NCBI RefSeq assembly: GCF_965230805.1
Contig: NZ_OZ246019.1
Coordinates: forward strand, 3,844,001 to 3,908,000
Reading direction: 5' to 3'
DNA from: Marinifilum sp965230805
Lineage (GTDB): Bacteria > Bacteroidota > Bacteroidia > Bacteroidales > Marinifilaceae
Length of the DNA stretch: 64,000 nt
Below, in pieces: positions 9,338 to 17,742 of this stretch. The position numbers and the translations under genes are program-made. The notes beneath the pieces were generated by a model. It saw only the letters and a program-made list of their open reading frames with translations. It was not told where the DNA came from and did not search any database. The stretch's first letter is position 1; the number at the start of each line of letters is the position of its first letter.

Positions 9338-10750
9338 ATGAGTTCAGAGCAAGAAAGTGCGGTAAAGGAAAAGTTTTCAAGAGCCTTTTGGGTAGCCAAC
9401 TCGGTTGAATTACTCGAAAGAGCAGCTTACTATGGAGTTTTTATTGTTATTACAATATATCTGTCAAGAATCCTAGGGTTTACAGACTTCGAAGCAGCAA
9501 TGATTTCCGGATTGTTTTCAGCGGGTTTATACCTGCTACCAACATTTAGTGGAGCTTTAGCTGATAAAATGGGATTTAGAAAGGCCTTATTGTTAGCATT
9601 TGCATTATTATCAATTGGTTATGCCGGACTGGCTATTCTACCTACTATGCTCGAATCGGCAGGATTGGTTGAATATACTGAGGTAACAAAATTTACAGGA
9701 TTAGAGAATACAAAATGGAAATGGATGATTGTTCCAATTGTAATCGTGATTATGGTTGGAGGATCATTTATTAAATCGGTAATTACAGGAACTGTAGCTA
9801 AAGAAACTACAGAATCCAATCGTGCAAAAGGCTTCTCTATCTTTTACATGATGGTGAATATTGGGTCATTCTCAGGAAAAACCATTGTAAAGCCATTGCG
9901 TGAGGCTATGGGGAACGAAGGTTTGGTAAACCTGAACTTTTTCTCTGCTGCAATGACTTTAGCGGCAGTTTTTGCCGTGTTTTTCTTTTTTAAGACTTCG
10001 AAACATGAAGGTGAAGGAAAATCATTAAATGAAATATGGCAAGCATTAGTCAGAGTTGTTGCAAATGGTCGTTTGGTAGCTTTAATACTAATCGTAACAG
10101 GGTTTTGGATGGTACAACACCAGTTATATGCAACAATGCCAAAGTATGTACTGCGTATGGCAGGTGAAGGAGCATCTCCTTCCTGGTATGCTAACGTAAA
10201 TCCACTGATTGTTGTTCTTTCGGTTGGTTTAATTACACAGTTGATGGCCAAGCGCACAGCTCTACTTTCAATGACCATAGGGATGTTTATTATGCCTGTT
10301 TCAGCATTGTGCATGGCGGCAGGTAACTTGCTAAATGTAGATACTATTAACTTGGGATTGTTTAACATGCACCCTGTGGCATTTATGATGATTGTTGGGA
10401 TTGTATTCCAAGGTTTAGCCGAGTCTTTTATATCTCCTCGCTTCTTAGAATACTTCTCGTTACAGGCTCCCAAAGGAGAAGAAGGACTGTATTTAGGATT
10501 TAGTCACTTACATTCATTTGTATCTTCGATCTTAGGTTTTGGTTTATCAGGAGTTCTTCTTACCAAATATTGTCCCGATCCAACTTTATATGAGTCAAGA
10601 GCAGAATGGGAGTTGGCATCCGCAAATGCACATTACATTTGGTACTATTTTGTTGGGATTGCGGCAGTATCAGCAATTGCCTTAATTATTTACGGAAGAG
10701 TAACAAATAAGCTCGATAAGAAGAAAGTTCAAAACAAAGAGCTAATATGA
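9338..10750 (+). CDS. Major facilitator transporter, POT/PTR (peptide) family-like
   Basis: 470 residues with about 12 hydrophobic segments. Near the N-terminus, residues 27-33 read ERAAYYG, matching the ERFxYYG signature of proton-coupled oligopeptide transporters (POT/PTR2). Around residue 167 'FSIFYMMVNIGSF' resembles the second PTR2 signature (FxxFYxxINIG). POT transporters import di- and tripeptides across the inner membrane with protons. The protein is a somewhat atypical member, so 'MFS transporter' is the safe part of the call and 'peptide' the inferred part. It stands alone between intergenic regions, with a minor gap to the DsbD N-domain gene. A peptide importer fits the M16 peptidase and cysteine enzymes downstream. 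Confidence 0.8.
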   Translation: MSSEQESAVKEKFSRAFWVANSVELLERAAYYGVFIVITIYLSRILGFTDFEAAMISGLFSAGLYLLPTFSGALADKMGFRKALLLAFALLSIGYAGLAILPTMLESAGLVEYTEVTKFTGLENTKWKWMIVPIVIVIMVGGSFIKSVITGTVAKETTESNRAKGFSIFYMMVNIGSFSGKTIVKPLREAMGNEGLVNLNFFSAAMTLAAVFAVFFFFKTSKHEGEGKSLNEIWQALVRVVANGRLVALILIVTGFWMVQHQLYATMPKYVLRMAGEGASPSWYANVNPLIVVLSVGLITQLMAKRTALLSMTIGMFIMPVSALCMAAGNLLNVDTINLGLFNMHPVAFMMIVGIVFQGLAESFISPRFLEYFSLQAPKGEEGLYLGFSHLHSFVSSILGFGLSGVLLTKYCPDPTLYESRAEWELASANAHYIWYYFVGIAAVSAIALIIYGRVTNKLDKKKVQNKELI

Positions 10751-10925
10751 TCTCATAACCGATTCTTTGGAAGAGATGTTTATACAGAAATTTACAAAGG
10801 TTAATTAAGCTTAATAAAAACCTATTATTCTCATCCTATTTTGTATTATTGTAGTCTTAAATACAAATAAGGATAAACACTAATTGCGAAAGAGTTTTCT
10901 CTTTCGTTTTGAAAAAGGTAATGAT

Positions 10926-11399
10926 ATGAAAAGAAAAGTAGCAGTACTATTAGTACTAATGTTAAGTGTTTCAGCGGTTTCATTTGCTCAAATTTTAAAA
11001 CCTGCAAAATGGACAGTGGAGTTATCAAAGAAAGATATCAAAGTAGGTGATATTATTGAAGTTGTCTTCAAGGCCAAAATAGATAAGACTTGGCACGTGT
11101 ACTCAAATGATTTTGATGCAGATTTAGGTCCTATTCTAATTGAATTCGATTTTGAAGATGATGCAAGTTACGAGAGAATTGGAAAAGTTAAGCCAATTAA
11201 TGCTCACAAGAAATACGATAAAATTTGGGAGGGCGAGGTGAGTTATTTTGAAAATACTGCTGAGATGCGTCAAAAGATTAAAGTTAAAAAATTGCCATTG
11301 CATGTTGAAGGAACATTTGATTTCCAAACATGTTCAGATGAAACAGGCCAATGTGTTATGGGTGATGACGAATTCGATTTGAATTTCCCAAATAAATAA
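10926..11399 (+). CDS. Stand-alone DsbD N-terminal (nDsbD-like) periplasmic domain protein
   Basis: I prefer the start at 10926 over the in-frame 10884, because it gives a clean signal peptide (MKRKVAVLLVLML...SFAQ). The mature part is one immunoglobulin-like nDsbD domain, closely similar along its whole length to the first ~155 residues of the full DsbD encoded at 15470-17428. Both have the shared strings KTWHVYSNDFDA and FxxQTCSDETGQCVMGDDEF, and their cysteines fall at the same positions, 136 and 143. In DsbD this domain takes electrons from the membrane part and passes them to periplasmic thioredoxin-like partners. A free copy could act as a soluble shuttle or a decoy. It is clearly a duplication within the locus, with its own terminator. 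Confidence 0.88.
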   Translation: MKRKVAVLLVLMLSVSAVSFAQILKPAKWTVELSKKDIKVGDIIEVVFKAKIDKTWHVYSNDFDADLGPILIEFDFEDDASYERIGKVKPINAHKKYDKIWEGEVSYFENTAEMRQKIKVKKLPLHVEGTFDFQTCSDETGQCVMGDDEFDLNFPNK

Positions 11400-11423
11400 A
11401 ACAAATTGATTTAAGTACGAGCT

Positions 11424-11454
11424 AAGAGGCTGTCTTTTTAGGCAGTCTTTTTTT
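11424..11454 (+). terminator. Probable terminator after the nDsbD-like gene
   Basis: An 11-bp stem containing three G-U pairs (11424-11434 with 11441-11451), a 6-base loop and a following T-run, 25 bases after the stop codon. Confidence 0.65.
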
Positions 11455-12060
11455 GTGAAAAAAAATTACCAGACTTGCACCGATGCTTAACTTCAACAAT
11501 TTCTTTCGATGGAGCAATGCGAATCGTCTTCAGACTAAAAAAAGTGATGAGGGGCGTTTGAAGAAAGCTCAAGCCTTTAGGTTAATTTAAGTGAAAAAAA
11601 TAATCTAAAAAGATCAGATAATGCTTGTTAAGCAGTTCTTGGGTTAAATAAGGTTAAAAGAGATTCGATTTTCTCCTATAAACTCGAAAATAAAAAGCAA
11701 TGATTGTATTATTGTACAGGATATAAACTTTTTGTAAAGTAGTTTAGATAGAATATAAATAAAGGAAATCTCTTCGTTCTATTTAATTTAGAGTAAATAT
11801 GAATTAAGAAGAATGTGACGGATTTTTTCATCCATTTCAATGGGAACGATGTCATATAAGCAAACACAAAGAGTTTGAACTTAAAATTCATGGATCAAAA
11901 AATGTTCTTTTTATAAATTTTTCTGCTTTAAAATTTTAAGGATATACGGTTTTTATTGATTGTTTAAATACACAATATCAGAACCAATTCGTATATACAG
12001 TCTAAGAAAAATTAAATGAGTATGATTATTTTTTATATGGTAATCTGAATCTTACCAATG
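11455..12060. other. Intergenic stretch of about 600 bases, no recognised gene
   Basis: Only short frames are present; the longest plausible one (35 codons from 11483) has no recognisable features. The motif GGTTAATTTAAG at 11580 also occurs at the left edge of the palindromic element near 6570, which may be chance. Confidence 0.45.
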
Positions 12061-12102
12061 AAATAAAACTATAAACAGATGAATAAAATTATAAACAGAT
12101 GA
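12061..12102 (+). repeat. 20-bp tandem duplication creating a 7-codon leader frame at a start site
   Basis: 12061-12080 and 12081-12100 match at 18 of 20 bases, and each ends by supplying an ATG (12079 and 12099). The upstream ATG reads seven codons and stops at a TGA (12100-12102) that overlaps the ATG of the PhnD-like gene as ATGA. This arrangement would couple translation of the two frames. Confidence 0.7.
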
Positions 12103-13043
12103 AATCACCAATTAAATTTTTTGCAGCTGCACTACTAATCAGTTTTTTTGCAGCTTGTAATGAAAAGCCAAAAAAGGAAGTAAAGAAAGATGAAGGATTT
12201 GAGGAAACTGCCTTCATGCCATGTTGTGGAGAGCCATCATCAAAAGAGAAATTATTAACTATTAATCTTGCTTTAAACGATACATATTGCAAGAAAACTG
12301 CTTGTGCATGTATTCACGATATTGCGGCAAGAGAGTATGAGGAATTGCAAAAGCAATTGTTGGAACAATTTAATATTGATTTACAGATTACCTATTACAT
12401 GGAGCCATACATGATGGAGGATCAGTTAAGAGCCAAAACTCATGATGGTGTAATTACAAAACCTTGGAATGCGTTCATGTTAACCAAGGAAAATAATCTA
12501 CGTTACGAAAGAATTGCTGACATCCTTGATGTGAACGACAACCAATGGCTAACTGGTGTTTATTTGGTGAGAAAAGATTCAGACATTAAAACAATGGCCG
12601 ATATTAATGGCAGAACAGTTGTAGCCGGACAAGAGGATGCTTACGAAAAATATCACGCTCCATTACGTCAGCTTGATAGTTTAAACATTAAACCAGGGCA
12701 TATTTATTATAAAGCTAGTTGTCTGGAGAGCATTAATGAGCTAATAGATAAAAAGGCTGAAGTAGCGATTGTATCAGATTATGTGTTAACAGCAAGTTGT
12801 GCCGTTGATTTGGCAAGCGAGGATGATTTTAGGGTGATCGGTAAAACGCAAAAAATGCCACTATGTTCGGTAGTTATCGATCGCAAGAAAATTTCAAAAG
12901 AGGATGCAATGCGTTTTCAAGCAGCCTTGTTAGCTTTATCAAACGATAAATCTCCTGAGGGTATGCTAAGTGCAGGATTCGTTAAACCTGCATCGTGGAT
13001 TCCACTTCCTTACAATAAAAAAATAGCCCAAAACGAAAAATAA
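12099..13043 (+). CDS. PhnD-like periplasmic substrate-binding lipoprotein, cysteine-rich
   Basis: 314 residues with a lipoprotein signal (FAACN, Cys near 20). The body resembles the phosphonate/SsuA/transferrin-type class II binding proteins: 'TYYMEPYMMEDQLRAKTHDGVITKPWNAF', 'DINGRTVVAGQEDAYEKYHAPLRQL' and 'AEVAIVSDYVLTASC' follow that fold. It has many cysteines (CC near 45, then YC, AC, AC and more), unusual for a plain binding protein. No ABC permease or ATPase lies nearby. Instead the stop codon is 3 bases before a Tat-exported polyferredoxin gene, followed by a NapH-like membrane ferredoxin. The setting suggests a binding protein that feeds or senses a substrate for a periplasmic electron-transfer complex. 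That role is inference. Confidence 0.8.
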   Translation: MKSPIKFFAAALLISFFAACNEKPKKEVKKDEGFEETAFMPCCGEPSSKEKLLTINLALNDTYCKKTACACIHDIAAREYEELQKQLLEQFNIDLQITYYMEPYMMEDQLRAKTHDGVITKPWNAFMLTKENNLRYERIADILDVNDNQWLTGVYLVRKDSDIKTMADINGRTVVAGQEDAYEKYHAPLRQLDSLNIKPGHIYYKASCLESINELIDKKAEVAIVSDYVLTASCAVDLASEDDFRVIGKTQKMPLCSVVIDRKKISKEDAMRFQAALLALSNDKSPEGMLSAGFVKPASWIPLPYNKKIAQNEK

Positions 13044-13046
13044 ACT

Positions 13047-13682
13047 ATGACTGAGAAGAAGAATTGGAACAGACGAAGCTTTCTGCGTAAAGCTGGTCAG
13101 GCAACATGTGCTCTTGCGCTTGGAGGGATAGCTTACAGAATTGTAGGTCAACATCTAAATGAAGAAACAGCAGGACCGCGATCAAGATATGTTTGGCAAA
13201 TTGATCCTGAAAAATGTACCAATTGCGGAAAATGCGAAACGGCATGTGTTCGCACACCTTCTGCAGTTAAAGCTGTTAATGATCAGAAAAAATGCTCTTG
13301 TTGTGTAGTATGCTATGGTCATATTAAGAACAAGCAAATCGAGTCTGATAAGATTATGAGCCACGGAGAAAGAGTTTGTCCTTACGATGCTGTAACTCGC
13401 AAAAATTTCTCTGGAGGAGAAGATGGTTACTTCATTTATGACATCGATCACGATAAGTGCACTGGATGCGGTAAATGTGCAGAAGCTTGCACAGATAAAG
13501 GAACAAAGTCAATGTTTTTGATTATTCGCCCGGATTTATGTCTGAATTGTAATTCTTGTGATATTGCCAAAATTTGTCCAGAACAAGCAATTGATCGTTT
13601 GTATATCGGACCAGAAGATGATTTTAAAGGAATTTATGAATTGGAGTACCCTCAAAATGATATGAACGGTTATGGAGCTTAA
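13047..13682 (+). CDS. Tat-exported 4Fe-4S polyferredoxin
   Basis: 211 residues. A twin-arginine signal is visible at the N-terminus (NRRSFLRKAGQA), followed by a hydrophobic stretch ending near residue 36. Four cysteine clusters then follow: CTNCGKCETAC, a CSCCVVC-type cluster with a later CPYDAV, CTGCGKCAEAC, and CLNCNSC..KICP. This is enough for about four [4Fe-4S] clusters, as in NapG/NrfC-type electron-transfer subunits. The protein would fold in the cytoplasm and be exported to the periplasm. It is 3 bases from the PhnD-like gene and its end overlaps the region before the NapH-like gene, so the three form one operon. It likely passes electrons between the membrane ferredoxin and a periplasmic acceptor that I cannot identify. 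Confidence 0.88.
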   Translation: MTEKKNWNRRSFLRKAGQATCALALGGIAYRIVGQHLNEETAGPRSRYVWQIDPEKCTNCGKCETACVRTPSAVKAVNDQKKCSCCVVCYGHIKNKQIESDKIMSHGERVCPYDAVTRKNFSGGEDGYFIYDIDHDKCTGCGKCAEACTDKGTKSMFLIIRPDLCLNCNSCDIAKICPEQAIDRLYIGPEDDFKGIYELEYPQNDMNGYGA

Positions 13683-13692
13683 AGGATTAAAG

Positions 13693-14724
13693 ATGAATAT
13701 TAGATTGATTTTTGTAATTGTATTTACAATTACTTCTTTCATAGCTTCGATAAATACCAGTATGGCTTTGCCCGTGCCTCAGGAAAATGAGACTCACGAT
13801 TGTCATAGTATTGATGATCTTAGCAGAGGAAATATACGTGAATTTAAAGACAACTATATTCCAAAGGAATATTTTCCGACTCCAGAATACATGGTGTTTG
13901 TAGATTTGGGTGCTTTGGTACTATTACTTTTAATTGGGGTGTTCTTTGTTTGGAGAAAGAAATCGCAAAAGGCAATGACCGTAATGGCCATCATAGCATT
14001 TGCTTATTTGGGTTTTATTAGAGGGGGATGTGTTTGTCCTGTAGGAGCTATATCTAATACCACAATGGGCTTGATTACACCTGCCGAAGTTGGATTAGCA
14101 AGTTTAATCATTTTTATGCTTCCTCTAATAATTGCTTTAATTATTGGTAGGGTTTTTTGTACATCAGGATGCCCTTTAGGAGCAGTTCAGCACATCGTAC
14201 AAAAATCCAAAAAGACGATTAAGTTACCTAAGAAACTGAATAATGCACTAAAAATTGTACCAATCCTAATGTTAATTGCAACTGTTTATTTTGCTATTCA
14301 GAGTGCGTGTTTCTTTGTGTGTGAGTTGGAGCCCTATAAAGTGCTGTTTTTCACAGGACAAACTTGGTTTGAACAAGCACTGGCATTTATAGTTGGTAAT
14401 CCAATGGAACCTAAGTTCTTAATTGCATTCGGTTTTGGAACTTGGTTGTATTTAATTGGCATTCTTGTTTTGGGTTATTGGGTTCCACGACCTTTTTGTC
14501 GTTTTTTGTGTCCATATGGAGTATTATTAGGACTTGTTTCATTCTTCTCATTCAAACCAAGAAAAATTAAAGATGTTAATTGTGCGTATTGTGGCATGTG
14601 CGAAAAAATATGCCCAACACAGGCAATTGTCATTGATAGAAAGAATAAGTATGCCTATGTGTCGAATTACGACTGTGTACAGTGCAATAAATGTAACGAT
14701 GTATGTAGAAAAGATGCTTTTTAA
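13693..14724 (+). CDS. NapH/NosR-type membrane-bound 4Fe-4S protein
   Basis: I choose the start at 13693 rather than 13672 because it is preceded by AAAGGATTAAAG and gives a proper signal-like N-terminus. It encodes 343 residues with about five membrane spans. Two CxxxCP-type motifs typical of NapH/MauN/NosR proteins are present (FCTSGCPLG and FCRFLCPYG), plus an earlier GGCVCPVG. The C-terminus carries two 4Fe-4S clusters (CAYCGMCEKICP and CVQCNKCNDVC). In the family, these proteins move electrons from quinol or cytoplasmic donors across the inner membrane to periplasmic partners. Here the natural partner is the Tat-exported polyferredoxin 11 bases upstream. The terminal acceptor is not visible in the operon. 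Confidence 0.88.
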   Translation: MNIRLIFVIVFTITSFIASINTSMALPVPQENETHDCHSIDDLSRGNIREFKDNYIPKEYFPTPEYMVFVDLGALVLLLLIGVFFVWRKKSQKAMTVMAIIAFAYLGFIRGGCVCPVGAISNTTMGLITPAEVGLASLIIFMLPLIIALIIGRVFCTSGCPLGAVQHIVQKSKKTIKLPKKLNNALKIVPILMLIATVYFAIQSACFFVCELEPYKVLFFTGQTWFEQALAFIVGNPMEPKFLIAFGFGTWLYLIGILVLGYWVPRPFCRFLCPYGVLLGLVSFFSFKPRKIKDVNCAYCGMCEKICPTQAIVIDRKNKYAYVSNYDCVQCNKCNDVCRKDAF

Positions 14725-14746
14725 TAAAAGATATTAATCTAGTATG

Positions 14747-14784
14747 AAAAAAGGGGTGTCCGTAAGTTATGGATATCCTTTTTT
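14747..14784 (+). terminator. Probable terminator after the NapH-like gene
   Basis: An imperfect stem (14747-14761 with 14771-14784), 9-base loop, ending in a TTTTTT run, 22 bases after the stop. Confidence 0.6.
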
Positions 14785-15469
14785 CGTTATTTCTTCAATT
14801 TTAAACATTTCTTTCGAAAAAAGTTGCAAAAGGTGTAAAGGAAAGTTCAGAGGGGATCTTGTACCAATTTTAATAAAGTAATGAGACTTAAATGGGTTTA
14901 AAGGTTGTGTCTTTATTAAACACAAAAGGACAAACAAGAAGACTGATTTCATGCTAATACTGACATTATAAAAGATGGGTTCATTACCTTAAATTCAATA
15001 AGGAAAAGTATGAATATGTAGAGGTCCGATTTTATAGTTCATCTAGTTTGAACTTGATAATTTATGTCTTATAGTTTGAAATCAAGAACCCCCTTATTAT
15101 CTACGATTCATTAGTGAAAGTGTAGATAGAATTACAATCAATGAAAAAAAGTAATAAAAAATTCACTTTTTTTTCACACTCTTTTTTTAACTAATCTGGA
15201 TTGTAATTGAAATTATTAGCTGTAGATAATCAGAGAGTTTGTGTATTTAATGCAAAACAATATAAATGATAGATTGTTTTCTAGGTGTCTGTTAATGTGA
15301 CTTTTGTTAACGTTAATTAACGATATTTTTTACTTATTTAGTTCACCCAATTAGAGGTTTTGGTTGTCTCTAAAAGGAAAGTAATAACCAACCAAATCAA
15401 CTAATCAACTCAACTTGGTTGTAATCTGGAATGAATGATTATGACCACTTATAGACTAAAAAAAAACAG
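14785..15469. other. Intergenic region with a large imperfect inverted repeat upstream of dsbD
   Basis: No gene is seen in about 685 bases. ATTATCTAC at 15096-15104 pairs with GTAGATAAT at 15222-15230, and AATTACAATC at 15130-15139 pairs with GATTGTAATT at 15199-15208. An A-rich and a T-rich run face each other in between. The nested arms could form a long hairpin. The 160 bases before the dsbD start probably hold its promoter, but I cannot pick a convincing box. Confidence 0.55.
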
Positions 15470-17428
15470 ATGAAAGGTAAAATTACAATTCTAACCATCT
15501 TGATGATGGTTTTTAGCGGACTTTCTTTCGGACAGGTTATAGAACCTACCAAGTGGGAAGTAGAGTTTTCTAAGAAAGATGTAAAGGTAGGAGACGAATT
15601 AGATGTTGTTTTTAACGCAACAATAGACAAAACATGGCACGTTTATTCTAACGATTTTGATGCGGAATTAGGTCCTATTTTAATTACTTTCGATTTTACA
15701 GAGAACTCAAGCTACGAAAGAGTGGGAGAGGTAAGACCAATTAATGCCCACAAACATTACGATGAAATTTGGGAAGGTGAGGTAAGCTACTTCGAGAATA
15801 AAGGTGAAATGCGCCAAACCATTAAAGTGAAAGAATTGCCATTGCATGTTGCAGGTACTTTCGAATATCAAACTTGTTCTGATGAAACAGGTCAATGTGT
15901 AATGGGTGATGATGAGTTTGATTTGAAAATTGGTAAAGGAGTTGTGGCTGAAGACTCGGCTACAGGAGATCAAGAGAGTAAAAAAGGACTTTGGGCAATT
16001 TTTATTGCAGCATTCTTAGGAGGTTTAATTGCAATTGTTACTCCTTGTGTATTTCCTATGATTCCGATGACAGTAAGTTATTTTATGCATTCAGGAGGAG
16101 GAAATAAAGCTAAGGGTAGAATGAATGCTTTCTTTTATGGATTTTCAATTATAGCAATTTATACAGTAATTGGTACAATCTTGGCTGTAGTAATGGGGCC
16201 GGATTTTGCTAACTTCCTAAGTACGCACTGGATTCCGAATATTCTATTCTTCCTGATTTTTGTTTTATTTGCTTTTTCATTCTTTGGTATGTTCGAAATT
16301 ACAATGCCAAGTTGGATGGTGAATAAATCAGTGGCGAATGAAGATAAAGGTGGTTTCATGGGGTCTTTCTTCATGGCATTTACTCTTGTTCTTGTTTCAT
16401 TTTCATGCACTGGTCCAATTGTAGGTTCTATTCTTGTAGCTTCGGCAGGTGGTGAAGTATTAATGCCAATTATTGGAATGTTAGGATTTTCTTTAGCATT
16501 TGCATTACCTTTTACATTGTTTGCAATTTTCCCAGGCTGGTTGAACAATCTTCCAAAATCAGGAGGATGGTTGAACTCGGTAAAGGTTGTATTAGGATTT
16601 CTGGAATTGGCATTAGGTCTAAAATTTTTAAGTGTTGCTGATCAAACTTACCATTGGGGAATATTAGATAGAGAAGTATACATTGCGATTTGGATTGTAA
16701 TTTTTACTCTATTAGGATTCTATTTATTGGGTAAATTAATGTTTGCACACGATAGCCCATTAAAAAGTATTAGTGTTCCACGTTTAATGTTGGCAATAGC
16801 TTCATTCTCATTTGTGGTTTACATGATACCGGGTATGTTTGGAGCACCGTTGAAAATGCTATCAGGATTTACACCACCATTAGCAACGCATGATTTCAAC
16901 TTAAGTCAGATTATTAGAGAGAATTCTGGAGGAGGGGCTGTTGTCAATAAAGTACCACACAAGGCGAAGTATTCGGATTTCTTGCACTTGCCTCATGGAT
17001 TGCAGGGGTATTTTGATTACGATGAAGCTTTAGAAGCTTCGAAACGTGAAAACAAACCAATTTTTGTTGACTTTACTGGACATGGTTGTGTTAACTGTCG
17101 TGAAATGGAAGCAAATGTTTGGTCTGATCCAGCTGTGCTTAAAAGATTACAGCAAGACTTTATAGTAGTTGCTCTTTACGTTGATGATAAAAAGAAATTG
17201 CCAGAGGATCAATGGTATGTGTCAGAATATGATGGAAAGAAAAAGAAAACCATAGGTAAGCAAAATGCCGATCTTCAGATTCGCAAGTACAATGTAAATG
17301 CTCAGCCATATTATGTGATCCTGGATGCGAAAGGAAATGATTTAACAGAGCCAACGGCTTACGATTTAGATGTGAGCAAGTTTGTTAAGTTTCTTGATGA
17401 AGGAAAGAAGAATTACAAAAATAAGTAA
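15470..17428 (+). CDS. dsbD: Thiol:disulfide interchange protein DsbD
   Basis: 652 residues in the classical three-part layout. After a signal peptide, an nDsbD domain carries Cys136 and Cys143. About eight membrane spans follow, including the CcdA-type motif TPCVFPMIP (Cys193) and SFSCTGPIVG (Cys313). The C-terminal thioredoxin-like domain has the active site CVNC (Cys540, Cys543). DsbD carries electrons from cytoplasmic thioredoxin through the membrane to periplasmic thioredoxin-like proteins. The first domain is nearly duplicated as a free protein at 10926-11399. A thioredoxin reductase gene (21971-22927), the normal electron source, lies downstream. All six catalytic cysteines are present and the length is normal. 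Confidence 0.95.
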   Translation: MKGKITILTILMMVFSGLSFGQVIEPTKWEVEFSKKDVKVGDELDVVFNATIDKTWHVYSNDFDAELGPILITFDFTENSSYERVGEVRPINAHKHYDEIWEGEVSYFENKGEMRQTIKVKELPLHVAGTFEYQTCSDETGQCVMGDDEFDLKIGKGVVAEDSATGDQESKKGLWAIFIAAFLGGLIAIVTPCVFPMIPMTVSYFMHSGGGNKAKGRMNAFFYGFSIIAIYTVIGTILAVVMGPDFANFLSTHWIPNILFFLIFVLFAFSFFGMFEITMPSWMVNKSVANEDKGGFMGSFFMAFTLVLVSFSCTGPIVGSILVASAGGEVLMPIIGMLGFSLAFALPFTLFAIFPGWLNNLPKSGGWLNSVKVVLGFLELALGLKFLSVADQTYHWGILDREVYIAIWIVIFTLLGFYLLGKLMFAHDSPLKSISVPRLMLAIASFSFVVYMIPGMFGAPLKMLSGFTPPLATHDFNLSQIIRENSGGGAVVNKVPHKAKYSDFLHLPHGLQGYFDYDEALEASKRENKPIFVDFTGHGCVNCREMEANVWSDPAVLKRLQQDFIVVALYVDDKKKLPEDQWYVSEYDGKKKKTIGKQNADLQIRKYNVNAQPYYVILDAKGNDLTEPTAYDLDVSKFVKFLDEGKKNYKNK

Positions 17429-17565
17429 CGTTTTAAGTAGTTAATTAAACATTTCAATATAAATATAGTTTAGATTGCTTAGTGATTTTTCATTGAAAAA
17501 TTTAAAACAGAATAGTACTACCATAACTTATTAAAAGAAAACAATAAATACTAGTTAGTGGTTAC

Positions 17566-17619
17566 GAGCAGGGCTGTAAAGGACTTTACCCCAATATCTG
17601 ATCTGTAAACTCCCTGCTC
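17566..17619 (+). promoter_or_regulatory. Candidate structured leader upstream of the M16 peptidase gene
   Basis: In the 314-base gap after dsbD, GAGCAGGG (17566-17573) pairs with CCCTGCTC (17612-17619). The loop contains a GTAAAG/CTTTAC hairpin. The patch is much more G+C-rich than its flanks. No long T-run follows, so it is not a standard terminator. It could be a 5' leader element or a degenerate terminator. The rest of 17429-17742 shows nothing I can name. Confidence 0.4.
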
Positions 17620-17742
17620 ACACCTCTTTTCATTAGAAAACCAATTACCAAACCATTTTTTCTTTGTGAAAACATAGAAGAATTTAGTCTTGAACTAAAG
17701 AACTCTCGGAATGATTTTGAGAAAACTAAAAAAAACAACAAA

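Noticed and set aside
9844..10473. 209-codon minus-strand frame
   Set aside because: Lies entirely within the transporter gene and has no domain; antisense shadow.
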